Assembly: GCF_003429005.1 (NCBI RefSeq)
Contig: NZ_QVQV01000001.1
Coordinates: forward strand, 1,846,470 to 1,910,469
Direction of reading: 5' to 3'
Length of the DNA: 64,000 nucleotides
Origin: Paraburkholderia sp. DHOC27
GTDB taxonomy: Bacteria; Pseudomonadota; Gammaproteobacteria; Burkholderiales; Burkholderiaceae
The notes beneath the pieces are model-generated. The model was not told the origin of the DNA. It saw only the letters and a program-made list of their open reading frames with translations, and made no database searches. The translations under genes and the position numbers were made by a program. Positions 17,650-27,124 of this stretch are shown piece after piece (position 1 is the stretch's first letter; each line of letters starts with the position of its first letter).

Positions 17650-18061
17650 CACCGAGGGGTTGACGTTTCGAGTGTTCCCCAGAGCAACGTCATCCGCGAT
17701 CAGCGTGCGGCAACGCTCCCCGACGCGCATGGCGTCATCGGGGGCGGGTTCTGCGAGTACGAGCACTTACCATCGAAGCGCGACGCGCGCGAGTACCCCA
17801 ACGTGTCAGCGAACCCACGCGTTGCGATGACTATTCTCGTGAACTTCCACGGCATCGAGTCGTCAGTCAGTGAGAGGGCAGGCGACGGGATTCGATGTGC
17901 GAGAAAGAAAGCGTAAGTTTGCATGCATCAAAGTCGGTCTCTTTTGAGAAACCGTTACATGGCTTAAATGCGGAGGCAGACGTAATTACTCGCGGAGCCC
18001 GCCGGCAATCCTCTCCACTCACTGCGTGTTGCACTCAATATGCCAAACCGGAGGAATCAGC
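17650..18061. other. Gene-free spacer
   Basis: Short frames exist but none has a ribosome site or recognisable product. The last 60 bases presumably hold the promoter of the lipoprotein gene that follows. Confidence 0.45.
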
Positions 18062-18538
18062 GTGCGGACAATGACAATCGCCTTTGCTTTTCTTTTCACA
18101 CTTCTTACGGGTTGTGCGGCCTATAAGACCCATGAAGCGCGAGACACGCAGGGAAATAAGCTCGTCGGCGCGAACATTGAAGATCTGGTGCAGTCGGTCG
18201 GCATTCCGGATAAAACCATGAAAGTTGTCAGTACGGGAGGGCCGACCGATCGGATGACCGCGCAATGGAATTTCTCGAATTCGGATGCGGCGCTCGATAT
18301 GACGCTGATCCTCCTCGACGTGAAGGTGGGCGGGGCGGGCAAATGCACCATGACGGCGACGGTAGACCGATGGGGAGGCAAGGTGCTGGCTGTAAATTTC
18401 CCGCAGGCCCACAGCGACAGCATTGGCTCTGACTATGGCGCGTGCGAGCCGCTCGTCGAAGAGGCGCTCACGCATATGCCTCACACACCGATTGACCCAA
18501 AATACGACGCCTTCGCTCTCGTTGGCGCGGCGAAATAA
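18062..18538 (+). CDS. Hypothetical lipoprotein
   Basis: This 158-residue protein starts with a lipoprotein signal (MTIAFAFLFTLLTGCA) whose lipobox LTGC gives the acylated cysteine about residue 18. The GTG at 18062 is chosen as start because GGAGG lies 8 bases upstream; the ATG at 18071 is 17 bases from it. The mature part contains GANIEDLVQSVGIPDKTMKV, a pattern seen in small outer-membrane lipoproteins with a BamE/SmpA-like flavour, but I would not assign that family. It is a single-gene unit. Function is unknown. Confidence 0.78.
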   Translation: MRTMTIAFAFLFTLLTGCAAYKTHEARDTQGNKLVGANIEDLVQSVGIPDKTMKVVSTGGPTDRMTAQWNFSNSDAALDMTLILLDVKVGGAGKCTMTATVDRWGGKVLAVNFPQAHSDSIGSDYGACEPLVEEALTHMPHTPIDPKYDAFALVGAAK

Positions 18539-18611
18539 AGAGCGCAACTGAGGATCCATGGAACCATCCACCGAGCGTTATGCCGCGTCACAGTGCTACT
18601 CACGCCACGCA

Positions 18612-18812
18612 CTAAAATGCGCGAACTCGCTCACGGGCAACCGGGCTCTGGGCGTGCGCGGCGAGTCCTCGCGCGTGCGCTTCGAGAAGCAACGCCATTG
18701 ATGCTGCGCCCGCGTCATGGCTTGCTGTTGCGTTGAGCGTGCCTTTGGCCGTCAGCGTGTCGGTCATTGCCAATGACCGTTTTAAAGCAAGCTCAGTGCG
18801 AATCGGCCCCAA
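18612..18812 (-). pseudogene. Possible nitroreductase fragment
   Basis: A 66-codon frame contains SHDAGAASMALLLEAHARGL followed by AAH. This resembles the helix of nitroreductases that reads 'D.GAA..NL.LQA.A.GL..H'. The frame ends soon after, without the rest of the domain, so it would be a truncated remnant. A chance match cannot be excluded. Confidence 0.3.
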
Positions 18813-18890
18813 CGTCTCGAGGCCGTCGCCACGTGAGCGCTGCGGCCTGTGAATATCGCGTTTCGCTCCTCGATACTTTTGTCCAGACGT

Positions 18891-19970
18891 TCAAAAGTTG
18901 TGGAGTATCCCCGCATACACACCTGACTGACTATGGCCGGCCAGTGGGTTATCGGCGTTCCCTGGCAGGTTAGCCTCGAGGCTGTATGTCCCCGTCTTGC
19001 TGTTCTGGACCGTTGCCACCTGGAAATCGATCAGTGTCCGCTTTGACAGATTGTATGAGCCGCCGATTGCATAGAGCGTGGCGTTACCTGCCCCGTTGTC
19101 GGCGTTGACGTGATACGCCGCGGCGATCAGGGAGGCGTTTGCGGTTGCCTGCCACGTTACGCCGGCCCATTCTTGCTGTGTGACTGACGGAGCACCGGCC
19201 GTCACATCCGTTGCGTGCGAGGTCTGATATGCGGCCTGAAGCTTGAACTGCCCGAGAAATACGTTTAGTCCAGCAAAGTATTCACGAGAGTATTGAAACA
19301 CATCGTCGAGCTTGCCGTTCGCGGGATCTCGACGTTCGTCGTAAATCCCCCGAACCTGGAAGAGCGTCGAGCTATAGGTTAGCTGCAAACCGGCAAGGCG
19401 TCCTTGCGCCGTAGACCCGTTGCCATTCCAGTTCGTCGCGTTGGAAAGAGAGTACTGACCATAAGCGTCGAAGCCGAGGTACTTCGCCGATTGATATGAA
19501 ACGTTGTTGCTCGATTGCAGCCAATTGCGACCACGCACCAGAGATGCGGAAGACCAGTTCCCCTGTCCAAGTGGATCGAAGTCCCAAAGGCCGTTGGAAA
19601 TTGCCAGCTCACGTCCTAGCAAAAACGTCCCAAACGAATCGTTCGATAGACCTACCGTTGCCCAACGGTTAAAAAAGCTGGTTCCGTCGCCCACGGCTCC
19701 CGAGGTCGGGTCGAGTTGCGCTTCAAGCTGGAACACCGCGGAAGTTCCGCCGCCGAGATCCTCCGTTCCCTTCAAGCCGAACACGCTGGTTCCCCAGTTG
19801 CCACTCTCTACCCGCACGCGCGATGTGCTCCCATTGCCATTCACCTTTGGGATCCCCGAAACGTACTCGACGCCCGCATCCAGCGTTCCATATAACGTGA
19901 CACTGCTTTGAGCATGCGCTCCCGCACTCAATGCTAGCAATGACAGTCCCAACAAGACCTTCTTCATCAT
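18891..19970 (-). CDS. Gram-negative outer-membrane porin (Burkholderiales type)
   Basis: This 359-residue porin has a signal peptide (KKVLLGLSLLALSAGAHAQ) and the family start SSVTLYGTLDAGVEYV. It contains the loop-3 region, many alternating aromatic beta strands, and the C-terminal phenylalanine (GILHNF) needed for outer-membrane assembly. It should form trimeric channels for small solutes. AGGAG precedes two tandem ATGs at 19970 and 19967; spacing slightly favours the second. It is divergent from the sugar ABC operon across a 572-base AT-rich spacer and may supply that operon's substrate. Confidence 0.95.
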   Translation of the reverse strand: MMKKVLLGLSLLALSAGAHAQSSVTLYGTLDAGVEYVSGIPKVNGNGSTSRVRVESGNWGTSVFGLKGTEDLGGGTSAVFQLEAQLDPTSGAVGDGTSFFNRWATVGLSNDSFGTFLLGRELAISNGLWDFDPLGQGNWSSASLVRGRNWLQSSNNVSYQSAKYLGFDAYGQYSLSNATNWNGNGSTAQGRLAGLQLTYSSTLFQVRGIYDERRDPANGKLDDVFQYSREYFAGLNVFLGQFKLQAAYQTSHATDVTAGAPSVTQQEWAGVTWQATANASLIAAAYHVNADNGAGNATLYAIGGSYNLSKRTLIDFQVATVQNSKTGTYSLEANLPGNADNPLAGHSQSGVYAGILHNF

Positions 19971-20147
19971 AGTTCTCCTAAATTATGCGCGTCGGTGACG
20001 GCAATGCATTGAGTCGATCTCGCCAGCGGAACGCGAGGGACGCGGGCGGGCGCCGTCGCCGGAGTGGTTGCCAGGTTCGCTGGGTAGCGCTTCGATCCCG
20101 CTCTCACGTGGAGCAGGATCAGCGGGCATCACAGTATCAGCCAAAAA

Positions 20148-20183
20148 AATCTAAATCAATCAAAAATGTGATGTGTTTAGATT
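20148..20183. promoter_or_regulatory. AT-rich inverted repeat upstream of the porin gene
   Basis: AATCTAAA and TTTAGATT form perfect 8-base arms 20 bases apart, enclosing ATCAAAAATGTGAT. The enclosed piece resembles one half of the element at 20460-20483 by the sugar operon (ATCAAAA). It is a candidate operator shared between the porin and the ABC operon. Confidence 0.45.
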
Positions 20184-20459
20184 ATTTCACTCGGCTTTCT
20201 GCGCGAGAGATGTCTGACTGGCATCGGAACGGCACCTTTCCGGTTCGCTGGCGTGCGATGGGCGAGAAAAATTCTTGCCATCGCGAACCCGCAGACTGAC
20301 GTGCGCGCGTGCCATTGATTACACGAATCTATCTCGCTCCTGACTGCCAGGTCGGGCGCTCCAGCCATTCGGCCCTGACGATGGGGCGGCGGTATCGAAG
20401 CGTGTTGGCAGCCCGTTCACACCTGACGACCGCGTCGCAAACGGTACGTTTCAGATATC

Positions 20460-20483
20460 ATCAAAATAATGATTGATTTTGAT
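20460..20483. promoter_or_regulatory. Inverted repeat operator candidate upstream of sugar ABC operon
   Basis: ATCAAAAT and ATTTTGAT are perfect 8-base arms separated by 8 bases, about 60 bases before the first gene of the operon. CAAAA/TTTTG half-sites suit DeoR-type repressors, so the operon's own DeoR protein (27125) is the likeliest binder. Confidence 0.5.
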
Positions 20484-20542
20484 TTTTTTAGACGGTATCG
20501 TTTCCTCCCATCCAATCACCAACCGGTTCGGGAGACAGCAAG

Positions 20543-21808
20543 ATGAAACGAAAGATGCTTGTGGCGGCCGTCGCGGCTACCGTGCTTTGCGCCGCTTTGC
20601 CTGTCGGCGCTCAGGCGGCGGCGCCGCTGGCGGGTCAGACGATTACCGTTTTGCTCCCGCCGTGGGCGACTTTGCCGAAAGACATGACGGATCGCTTTAC
20701 GAAACAGACCGGCATCAAGTTGAGCTTGCAGACGCTGGGTTGGGACGAGATCCGCACCAAAATCATTACCGCGTCGATTGCGGGCAGTCCGCCTGCCGAC
20801 GTCACGGAAGTCGACTGGTCGTGGGTGGGTCAGTTTGGTTCGTCGGATTGGTACGCGCCGTTGAATGCCACCGTTGATGCCGCAACAGCGAAGGACTTGC
20901 CGGCAACTGCAATCTTCACGTACAACAAAAAACTCATCGGCGTTCCGTATAACAATGACTTTCGTCTTCTCATCTTCAATCGCCAGCATCTGAGCGCGGC
21001 CGGCATTGCCCAGCCGCCGAAGACGCTGGACGAATTGCTCGCTGACGCCAGGGCCATCAAAGAAAAGGGTGTCGTCAAGTTCCCCATTGCGCTGCCGCTG
21101 TCCGCTACGGAAGGGACGGCTACAGCGTGGTATCTGCTGACCAAGGCGTTCGGCGGAGACCTGTTCGACAACAACCTGAAGCCACTCTTCACGTCCCCTG
21201 ACTCTGCTGGCTACAAAGCCCTCGCATGGGAAATCAACGCACTCAAAGCGGGGCTCATCGACCCCGCTTCGACCGGCTTGAAGGATGTCGAAGTTCAGGA
21301 ACTCTTCAAGAACGGCCAGGCGAGCTTTGACGTTGCGGGCTGGGCTGGAAATCTCTCCGTGTACACCGATCCGTCGAAGTCGAAGGTGGCGAGCGCAGCC
21401 GAAGGCGCCCTTATGCCTACCTTGTCCGGAAAGACCCGGACGTTTGGCTTGCCTGAGGCCGTCGGCATTCCCGCAGCATCTACGCATAAGGAAGCGGCCG
21501 AAGCATTTGTCCGCTGGTTCGTGGCGCCCGAAAACCAGATGGAGAGCTACACGGCCCTTGGGAATTTGCCGACCCGCACCAGCGTGCTGAAGTCGCTCGA
21601 TGACAGTGGCAAGCTTGCCAGCGGAAAGGCGCTGCTTGCCGAGGCGGCCGTCGTCGAACCGCTCTTCAAACAGGGTACGCCGGCCTGGTATCCGCAGTTC
21701 AGCAGCGCCGTTTCCACCGCGATCAATCAGGCCGCGAAGGGGCAGTTAAGCGTGGATGCCGCCATCAAGCAAATTGCTGCTCAGGCGGCCGAAGCTCAAG
21801 CGCAGTGA
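20543..21808 (+). CDS. Sugar ABC transporter substrate-binding protein
   Basis: This 421-residue family-1 extracellular solute-binding protein has a signal peptide ending near VGAQA (residue 25). The mature start TITVLLPPWATLPKDMTDRF is typical of the carbohydrate-uptake CUT1 class, as is the C-terminal region with AEAFVRWFVAPENQMESYT. It should bind an oligo- or amino-sugar in the periplasm and deliver it to the two permeases that follow. GGGAG lies upstream of the ATG. It is first gene of an eight-gene plus-strand operon. Confidence 0.94.
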   Translation: MKRKMLVAAVAATVLCAALPVGAQAAAPLAGQTITVLLPPWATLPKDMTDRFTKQTGIKLSLQTLGWDEIRTKIITASIAGSPPADVTEVDWSWVGQFGSSDWYAPLNATVDAATAKDLPATAIFTYNKKLIGVPYNNDFRLLIFNRQHLSAAGIAQPPKTLDELLADARAIKEKGVVKFPIALPLSATEGTATAWYLLTKAFGGDLFDNNLKPLFTSPDSAGYKALAWEINALKAGLIDPASTGLKDVEVQELFKNGQASFDVAGWAGNLSVYTDPSKSKVASAAEGALMPTLSGKTRTFGLPEAVGIPAASTHKEAAEAFVRWFVAPENQMESYTALGNLPTRTSVLKSLDDSGKLASGKALLAEAAVVEPLFKQGTPAWYPQFSSAVSTAINQAAKGQLSVDAAIKQIAAQAAEAQAQ

Positions 21809-21831
21809 GTCGATCGCTGAGGAACAGAGTC

Positions 21832-22761
21832 ATGACTGCCGAAGTAGCAACCACCGAAACCAGGCCCGTCGAGGCCGAGACCCGCCGGGCCTTCAACAGT
21901 GACCGATGGTTGGGTCTTGCCTTCGTGGCGCCCATCGTCGTCGTCATGGGACTGCTCGTTTTTGGCCCCGTTCTGGTCACGCTGTGGGACAGCTTGCACC
22001 GGGTCGATCCCATGCGGCCCGGAACGCCGTTCATTGGACTGGGTAATTACCGGAATCTGATGAGCGACGCAAACGTGCTGCATGCGTGGCTCAACACCAT
22101 GGCATACGTTGTCTTTGCCGTGGTCCTGGAAACAGCCGGAGGTCTGGCGGCGGCACTGCTTCTCAACAAGATCACGTGGGGTCGTCGTTGGCTGCTGGCC
22201 GCGGTCGTTCTGCCGTGGGCGTTGCCACCGGTCGTCAACGCGATCGTGTGGATGTGGATTTACAACCCAAGCTACGGCCTTCTAAACGGCATCTTGCAGT
22301 CCACTGGACTTATCGGCTCGTACCACGTGTGGTTTAACGACCGCACGACGGCATTGTTTCTTGTCGCGCTGGTTCACGTCTGGCGGATGTTGCCGCTGAC
22401 CGCCGTCATCCTGCTGGCGGCGTTGCAGAGCATTCCCGCGGAACTCTATCAAGCCGCTCGCCTCGACGGCGCCGGACCATTTCGCTCGTTCACGAAAGTG
22501 ACGTTGCCGCTGATTTCAGGCGGACTGGCTATTGCGCTGAGTCAATCGACAGTCTTTGCATTCAATCTGTTCGACGAAGCGTGGATTCTCAATGGATCAA
22601 GTCTCGACACTCGTCCGGTGCTGGTTCAGGTGTACATGTCTGCCTTCCAGGATCTCCGGTTTTCATACGGAATGGCGCTCTCGGTTCTCGTCATGATTGC
22701 GTCTCTGGTGATTTCGCTTGTCTATGTCTTGCGCGTCTATCGCGAAACGAGGTACGACTGA
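21832..22761 (+). CDS. CUT1 sugar ABC permease, MalF/UgpA type
   Basis: This 309-residue inner-membrane protein has six predicted helices. The permease EAA loop is around EQ-less LYQAARLDGAGPFRSFTKVT, matching the EAAxxDGA pattern that docks with the ATPase. The start at 21832 is supported by GAGGAA about 7 bases upstream; a GTG at 21805 overlaps the previous stop but lacks such a site. It pairs with the next permease. Confidence 0.92.
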   Translation: MTAEVATTETRPVEAETRRAFNSDRWLGLAFVAPIVVVMGLLVFGPVLVTLWDSLHRVDPMRPGTPFIGLGNYRNLMSDANVLHAWLNTMAYVVFAVVLETAGGLAAALLLNKITWGRRWLLAAVVLPWALPPVVNAIVWMWIYNPSYGLLNGILQSTGLIGSYHVWFNDRTTALFLVALVHVWRMLPLTAVILLAALQSIPAELYQAARLDGAGPFRSFTKVTLPLISGGLAIALSQSTVFAFNLFDEAWILNGSSLDTRPVLVQVYMSAFQDLRFSYGMALSVLVMIASLVISLVYVLRVYRETRYD

Positions 22762-23627
22762 TGCGCCGCTCGCTTCTCTCCCGTCTCGGCTTGCTGATTT
22801 GCGCGGCCATCCTGCTGATATGGTCGCTCGGCCCGGTGTACTGGGCGCTTGTCACCAGCCTTAGCGCCCCGACAGACCTGGTATCGGCGTCGCCGCATTT
22901 CTTTCCTCCGCACGTCACGTTCGAGCACTATCGGCAACTGCTCGGCGCAACCAGTTCGTTTCAGGGAAGCGCAGTGCAATCGGTGTGGCCGCAGTTCAGC
23001 CGGGCACTTGTCAACAGTCTGCTGACGTCTTTTCTTGCGACGCTTGTCACCGTTGCGCTGGCTGCGGTGGGTGCTTACGCATTTGTTCGCCTCAAGTTTC
23101 CAGGGCGAAACGTCATTTTCATACTCGTTGTCGCGTCTCTGGCTATTCCGGCCTACACGGTGATGATCCCGCTTTACAGGCTCATGGTGTCGTTGAAGCT
23201 TATCGACACCTACTTCGGCGTGACGATGATTTATGTCTCTGCGTTCTTGCCACTTTCCCTCTGGCTTATGCGAAGCGTGTATCAATCGCTGCCGCTGTCA
23301 CTGGAGGAAGCGGCCTGGATGGATGGGGCGGGTCGCACCTATACCCTCGTCAAGATCGTTCTCCCGCTGGCAGCGCCCGGCTTGATCGCCAGCGCCATTC
23401 TTACGTTCCTGAGCGCCTGGGGCCAGTTCATGATTCCGCTGGTTTTTTCGCCGACCCTGGCGACCAAACCACTCACGGTTCTCATTCCGGAATTTGTCAG
23501 TCGCAACTACGTCGACTACGGACTCATGAACGCCGCTGGCATTCTCGCGATTATTCCGCCCATCATCGTTGTACTTTTTCTGAATCGCTACCTTGTTCAA
23601 GGCCTCATGGCCGGATCAGGCAAGTAG
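22761..23627 (+). CDS. CUT1 sugar ABC permease, MalG/UgpE type
   Basis: This 288-residue second permease has a first helix at about residues 8-30. The EAA loop is LEEAAWMDGAGRTYTLVKIV, and the C-terminal region ends in FLNRYLVQGLMAGSGK, typical of MalG-type partners. Its ATG overlaps the TGA of the upstream permease by one base, so translation is coupled. A longer open frame from 22581 lies inside the previous gene and is not used. Confidence 0.93.
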   Translation: MRRSLLSRLGLLICAAILLIWSLGPVYWALVTSLSAPTDLVSASPHFFPPHVTFEHYRQLLGATSSFQGSAVQSVWPQFSRALVNSLLTSFLATLVTVALAAVGAYAFVRLKFPGRNVIFILVVASLAIPAYTVMIPLYRLMVSLKLIDTYFGVTMIYVSAFLPLSLWLMRSVYQSLPLSLEEAAWMDGAGRTYTLVKIVLPLAAPGLIASAILTFLSAWGQFMIPLVFSPTLATKPLTVLIPEFVSRNYVDYGLMNAAGILAIIPPIIVVLFLNRYLVQGLMAGSGK

Positions 23628-23654
23628 CTACTGTTTGCAAAAAGGAACCATCAA

Positions 23655-24605
23655 ATGAATACGACCGAACGTGTTATCCAGGAGCAGTTTCAGTTCTGGC
23701 CTGCAGCGATCGCTACGCCGTCCCTCGAAAAAACCGATAGCAGATTCGTTATTGTGGGCTGCGGTACCTCCTATCACCTCGCTCAAAGTATTGCGGCCTC
23801 ATTCTGTCTGCGCGGGTTGAACGCGATTGCCGTGCCCGGCGGAGAGTGGGCGCGGCGGCGTCGTGCCTATATGGCGAGTGATGCGAATGTTCACGTAATT
23901 GCGCTGTCACGAAGCGGTGAGTCCACTGAGACTGTGCAGGCCCTCGAAGTCAGCCAGGCCGCTGGCCTCAGGACGACTGCGATCACGTGCGAAGCAAATA
24001 GCAGCGTGACCCGTCATGCGGATACGGTGGTCTTTGCCAGGACACATTCCAGCGAAGGGATCGTGATGACGTCCTCCGCCAGCCTGATGTTGCTCATGGG
24101 CTTGCGTCTGGCGGGTGTGCCCCTCGATGCCGGCGTCGTGGAAGACGCCACAGCGACCATGAAGAAATTCGACAAGGCGCTTGGTGGAATGCTCGCGGGC
24201 CGGTCCCACTTCGTCTATCTGGGCGCGGGCCCGATGTACGGCATTGCGGGTGAAGGAAGCATCAAGCTGCAAGAGATGAGTCTGAGCTACGCGCACACCT
24301 ATCACACCATGGAGTACCGGCATGGGCCGGTAAGCCTTGTGGATCACAAGACAGCGGCCATTCTTCTCTACAGTCCCGACACTCGCGCGGAGGAGGCAAA
24401 GCTGGCGGCAGAGTTGTCCGAGAAGGGCGCCCTGGTGGTGGGATTCGGTGGACCCGGCGACATAGAAATCGAGGTTCCGGGTTCGGTCGAGAGCCGCTCC
24501 ATCGTGGTTCTGCCGTCCCTGCAAATTCTGGGTGAGCGCGTCGCAGAGTTGCGCGGTCTCGACACCACCGCACCGCGTCATCTGAACAAGGTCGTCACGC
24601 TATAA
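23655..24605 (+). CDS. SIS-domain sugar isomerase/deaminase (AgaS/GlmS-like)
   Basis: This 316-residue protein has two SIS domains. The first contains FVIVGCGTSYHLAQSIAA and ALSRSGESTETVQALEVS, the phosphosugar-binding pattern. The second holds FVYLGAGPMYGIAGEGSIKL and later YRHGPVSLVD. This matches the isomerase part of glucosamine synthase and the AgaS group that deaminates or isomerises amino-sugar phosphates. It should act in the cytoplasm on the sugar imported by the ABC system and phosphorylated by the kinase at 27925. AAAGGA precedes the ATG. Confidence 0.9.
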   Translation: MNTTERVIQEQFQFWPAAIATPSLEKTDSRFVIVGCGTSYHLAQSIAASFCLRGLNAIAVPGGEWARRRRAYMASDANVHVIALSRSGESTETVQALEVSQAAGLRTTAITCEANSSVTRHADTVVFARTHSSEGIVMTSSASLMLLMGLRLAGVPLDAGVVEDATATMKKFDKALGGMLAGRSHFVYLGAGPMYGIAGEGSIKLQEMSLSYAHTYHTMEYRHGPVSLVDHKTAAILLYSPDTRAEEAKLAAELSEKGALVVGFGGPGDIEIEVPGSVESRSIVVLPSLQILGERVAELRGLDTTAPRHLNKVVTL

Positions 24606-24676
24606 CAGGCTGCCTTTTTAGGTATTTTGGGTAGGCATCCTGACCGTTATCGTTCAATCTTAGGAGGAGGTGTCTC

Positions 24677-25765
24677 GTGACAAATGTCGAGATCACCCAT
24701 GTTAAAAAGAGTTATGGAAGCCAACTGGTTATCGAAAACGCCAACGTTTCGATTCGGGATGGCGAATTCGTGGCACTTGTTGGCGCGTCCGGCAGCGGTA
24801 AATCGACACTGCTACGCATGATCGCGGGCCTGGAAAGCATAACGGATGGCAAGATTTTTATCGGCGGACGACTGATCAACGATCTTCCGGCAAAAGATCG
24901 AGACATCGCCATGGTATTCCAGAACTACGCGCTCTATCCTCATTTGAGCGTAGCGGACAACATGGGATTCAGCCTGCAGATTCGCGGAATAGCAAAGGAC
25001 GAAATCAAAAAGGCCATTGGCGACGCCGCGGAGATTCTGGGGCTAACGCCCTATCTGAACCGCTTGCCCAAGCAACTGTCGGGCGGCCAGCGTCAGCGGG
25101 TGGCGATGGGGCGCGCGATCGTGCGCAATCCGCAAGTATTTTTGTTCGATGAACCTTTGTCGAATCTGGACGCCCAGCTACGGGTGCAAATGCGACAGGA
25201 GGTCAAGTCCCTGCAGCAGCGCCTCGGAACAACGTCGATCTATGTCACGCACGACCAGATCGAGGCGATGACGATGGCTGATCGAATCGTGCTTTTGAAT
25301 CACGGTCATATTGAACAGGTGGGCGCTCCGCTCGATCTGTACGATCGTCCGGCGAATCTGTACGTTGCAAGATTCATCGGTTCGCCGGCAATGAACCTTC
25401 TGGAAGGGTCGATCGTGCAACGGCACGGACAGACCTCCGTCGACATTGGTGGCGGCGTCTCCATCCAGCTCGGACGAAATGTACCGATCCAGTCCGATAC
25501 AAAAGTTGTTTGCGGCGTGAGACCCGAACACTTTGATGTCGCGCAGGAGAACAGCGCCTTGAACATCAACGTGTCTGCCATTGAAGCCACCGGAGCAGAG
25601 TCGCATCTGCACGGGACGATCGGTCGACACCGCGCCACGCTGGTTCTTGGCGGACGACGACGAATCACGCATGGCGGGTCAATTCCATTGACCGTCGCGG
25701 CCAACGACATTCACCTGTTCGATCTGGAAACCGGTCGACGCTTCGATTCAACCATGAGGATGTAG
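24677..25765 (+). CDS. Sugar ABC transporter ATP-binding protein (MalK/UgpC-like)
   Basis: This 362-residue CUT1 ATPase has Walker A GASGSGKST (about residues 36-44), a Q-loop, signature LSGGQRQRVAMGRA, Walker B FLFDEPLSNLD, the H-loop in YVTHDQIEAMTMADR and a C-terminal TOBE region. It starts with GTG at 24677, 6-8 bases after a strong GGAGGAGG site. It energises the permeases encoded upstream; the SIS gene is inserted between them. Confidence 0.95.
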   Translation: MTNVEITHVKKSYGSQLVIENANVSIRDGEFVALVGASGSGKSTLLRMIAGLESITDGKIFIGGRLINDLPAKDRDIAMVFQNYALYPHLSVADNMGFSLQIRGIAKDEIKKAIGDAAEILGLTPYLNRLPKQLSGGQRQRVAMGRAIVRNPQVFLFDEPLSNLDAQLRVQMRQEVKSLQQRLGTTSIYVTHDQIEAMTMADRIVLLNHGHIEQVGAPLDLYDRPANLYVARFIGSPAMNLLEGSIVQRHGQTSVDIGGGVSIQLGRNVPIQSDTKVVCGVRPEHFDVAQENSALNINVSAIEATGAESHLHGTIGRHRATLVLGGRRRITHGGSIPLTVAANDIHLFDLETGRRFDSTMRM

Positions 25766-25768
25766 GAT

Positions 25769-27100
25769 ATGACGAGCACTGTGGTTCAGTCCTTGACGAG
25801 ACGATCCAACGACATTGCGCGCCTGGGTTTTTTCTCCATCTGCACGGCTCATCCCGTCGTTATCGAGGCGGCGCTTCGCCACGGACTCAGGCATGGCGTT
25901 GACGTACTGATCGAGGCAACCTGTAATCAGGTGAATCAGGAAGGCGGCTATACGGGAATGACACCGGCTGACTTCCGGCAATTTGTCGAGCGCATCGCGG
26001 CAAAAGTTGGTTTCAACACCGGACACCTGATCCTGGGCGGCGATCATCTGGGACCCGCGCCGTGGAAGAACCTCGCAGCAGATGAAGCGATGAGACGCGC
26101 CGAACTCATGATCGCCGGCTATGCCAGCGCGGGCTTCAGAAAATTGCACATCGACGCCAGCATGGGTTGTGCCGGTGAACCTGAGATGCTCTCAGACGAG
26201 CTGGTTGCGGAGCGCGCAGTGCGGCTGGTTCGATCCGCAGAAGCGGCCGCTCCTCGCGAGCATCCTCCCCTGTACGTGATCGGCACGGAAGTTCCGGTGC
26301 CGGGCGGGGCGCTCGAAGTCATCGATCATCTCGAGGTGACGCGGCCATCGGCTGCGCAACGGACCATCGAGGTTCACCGTGCAGCGTTTGAGCAAGCAGG
26401 ACTCTCTACGGCTTTCGACAGGGTGATCGGTCTGGTCGTCCAGCCTGGCGTTGAGTTTGGCCACCAGAATGTGATTGTTTATCGCCCGGAACGCGCACGC
26501 GAACTCAGCAATCTGCTTTCAAAGGGGAACGCCTTTGTCTTCGAGGCGCACTCAACGGACTACCAGCCAGCCAGCGCATTGGCCGCGCTGGTTCGAGACG
26601 GATTCGCATTCCTGAAAGTGGGCCCCGGTCTTACGTTTGCCTACCGCGAAGCGCTTTACGGGCTAGACGCCATTGCCCAGGTTTTGGCTCCCGTCCCGGA
26701 GCAGGAAACGTTGAGTGCCGCGATGGAGCGCCTGATGATGGCGCGCCCGGAGTATTGGGAGAAGTACTACCACGGCACAGAAGATGAAATTCGCGTCCAG
26801 CGACACTTCAGTTACAGCGATCGCATCCGGTACTATTGGGCATTTCCGGAAGCGCAAGCGGCGGTGAACCGGTTGCTGGAACGTCTCAATGGCTTGACGA
26901 TCCCCGAGACATTGATTAGTCAGTACCTGGCGCCGCTCTATCCAGGTGTCCGGTCGGGCGCGGTCCTGCCGACCCCTGAAGATCTGCTGGAGCATGCCGT
27001 CAGCCGGGTATTCGATGTGTACCACGAGGCAGTAATTAGCTCACAGAGCGCACCGCAGTCGAAAAGTGGGGAGAATTCGCGGTTTGCAGCTTGCGATTGA
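25769..27100 (+). CDS. GatZ/KbaZ-like tagatose-bisphosphate aldolase subunit
   Basis: This 443-residue member of the GatZ/KbaZ/AgaZ family contains FSICTAHPVVIEAALRHGLR and IEATCNQVNQEGGYTGMTP near the N-terminus, then LGGDHLGPAPWKNL and VGPGLTFAYREALYGLD. In enterics this protein supports the class II aldolase GatY/KbaY; comparative-genomics work has instead proposed a tagatose-6-phosphate kinase role for AgaZ. No GatY/KbaY gene is in the window, which favours an independent function or a distant partner. It starts 3 bases after the ATPase gene. Confidence 0.9.
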   Translation: MTSTVVQSLTRRSNDIARLGFFSICTAHPVVIEAALRHGLRHGVDVLIEATCNQVNQEGGYTGMTPADFRQFVERIAAKVGFNTGHLILGGDHLGPAPWKNLAADEAMRRAELMIAGYASAGFRKLHIDASMGCAGEPEMLSDELVAERAVRLVRSAEAAAPREHPPLYVIGTEVPVPGGALEVIDHLEVTRPSAAQRTIEVHRAAFEQAGLSTAFDRVIGLVVQPGVEFGHQNVIVYRPERARELSNLLSKGNAFVFEAHSTDYQPASALAALVRDGFAFLKVGPGLTFAYREALYGLDAIAQVLAPVPEQETLSAAMERLMMARPEYWEKYYHGTEDEIRVQRHFSYSDRIRYYWAFPEAQAAVNRLLERLNGLTIPETLISQYLAPLYPGVRSGAVLPTPEDLLEHAVSRVFDVYHEAVISSQSAPQSKSGENSRFAACD

Positions 27101-27124
27101 TGCGACTGAGTATGCTAAGGCGTT

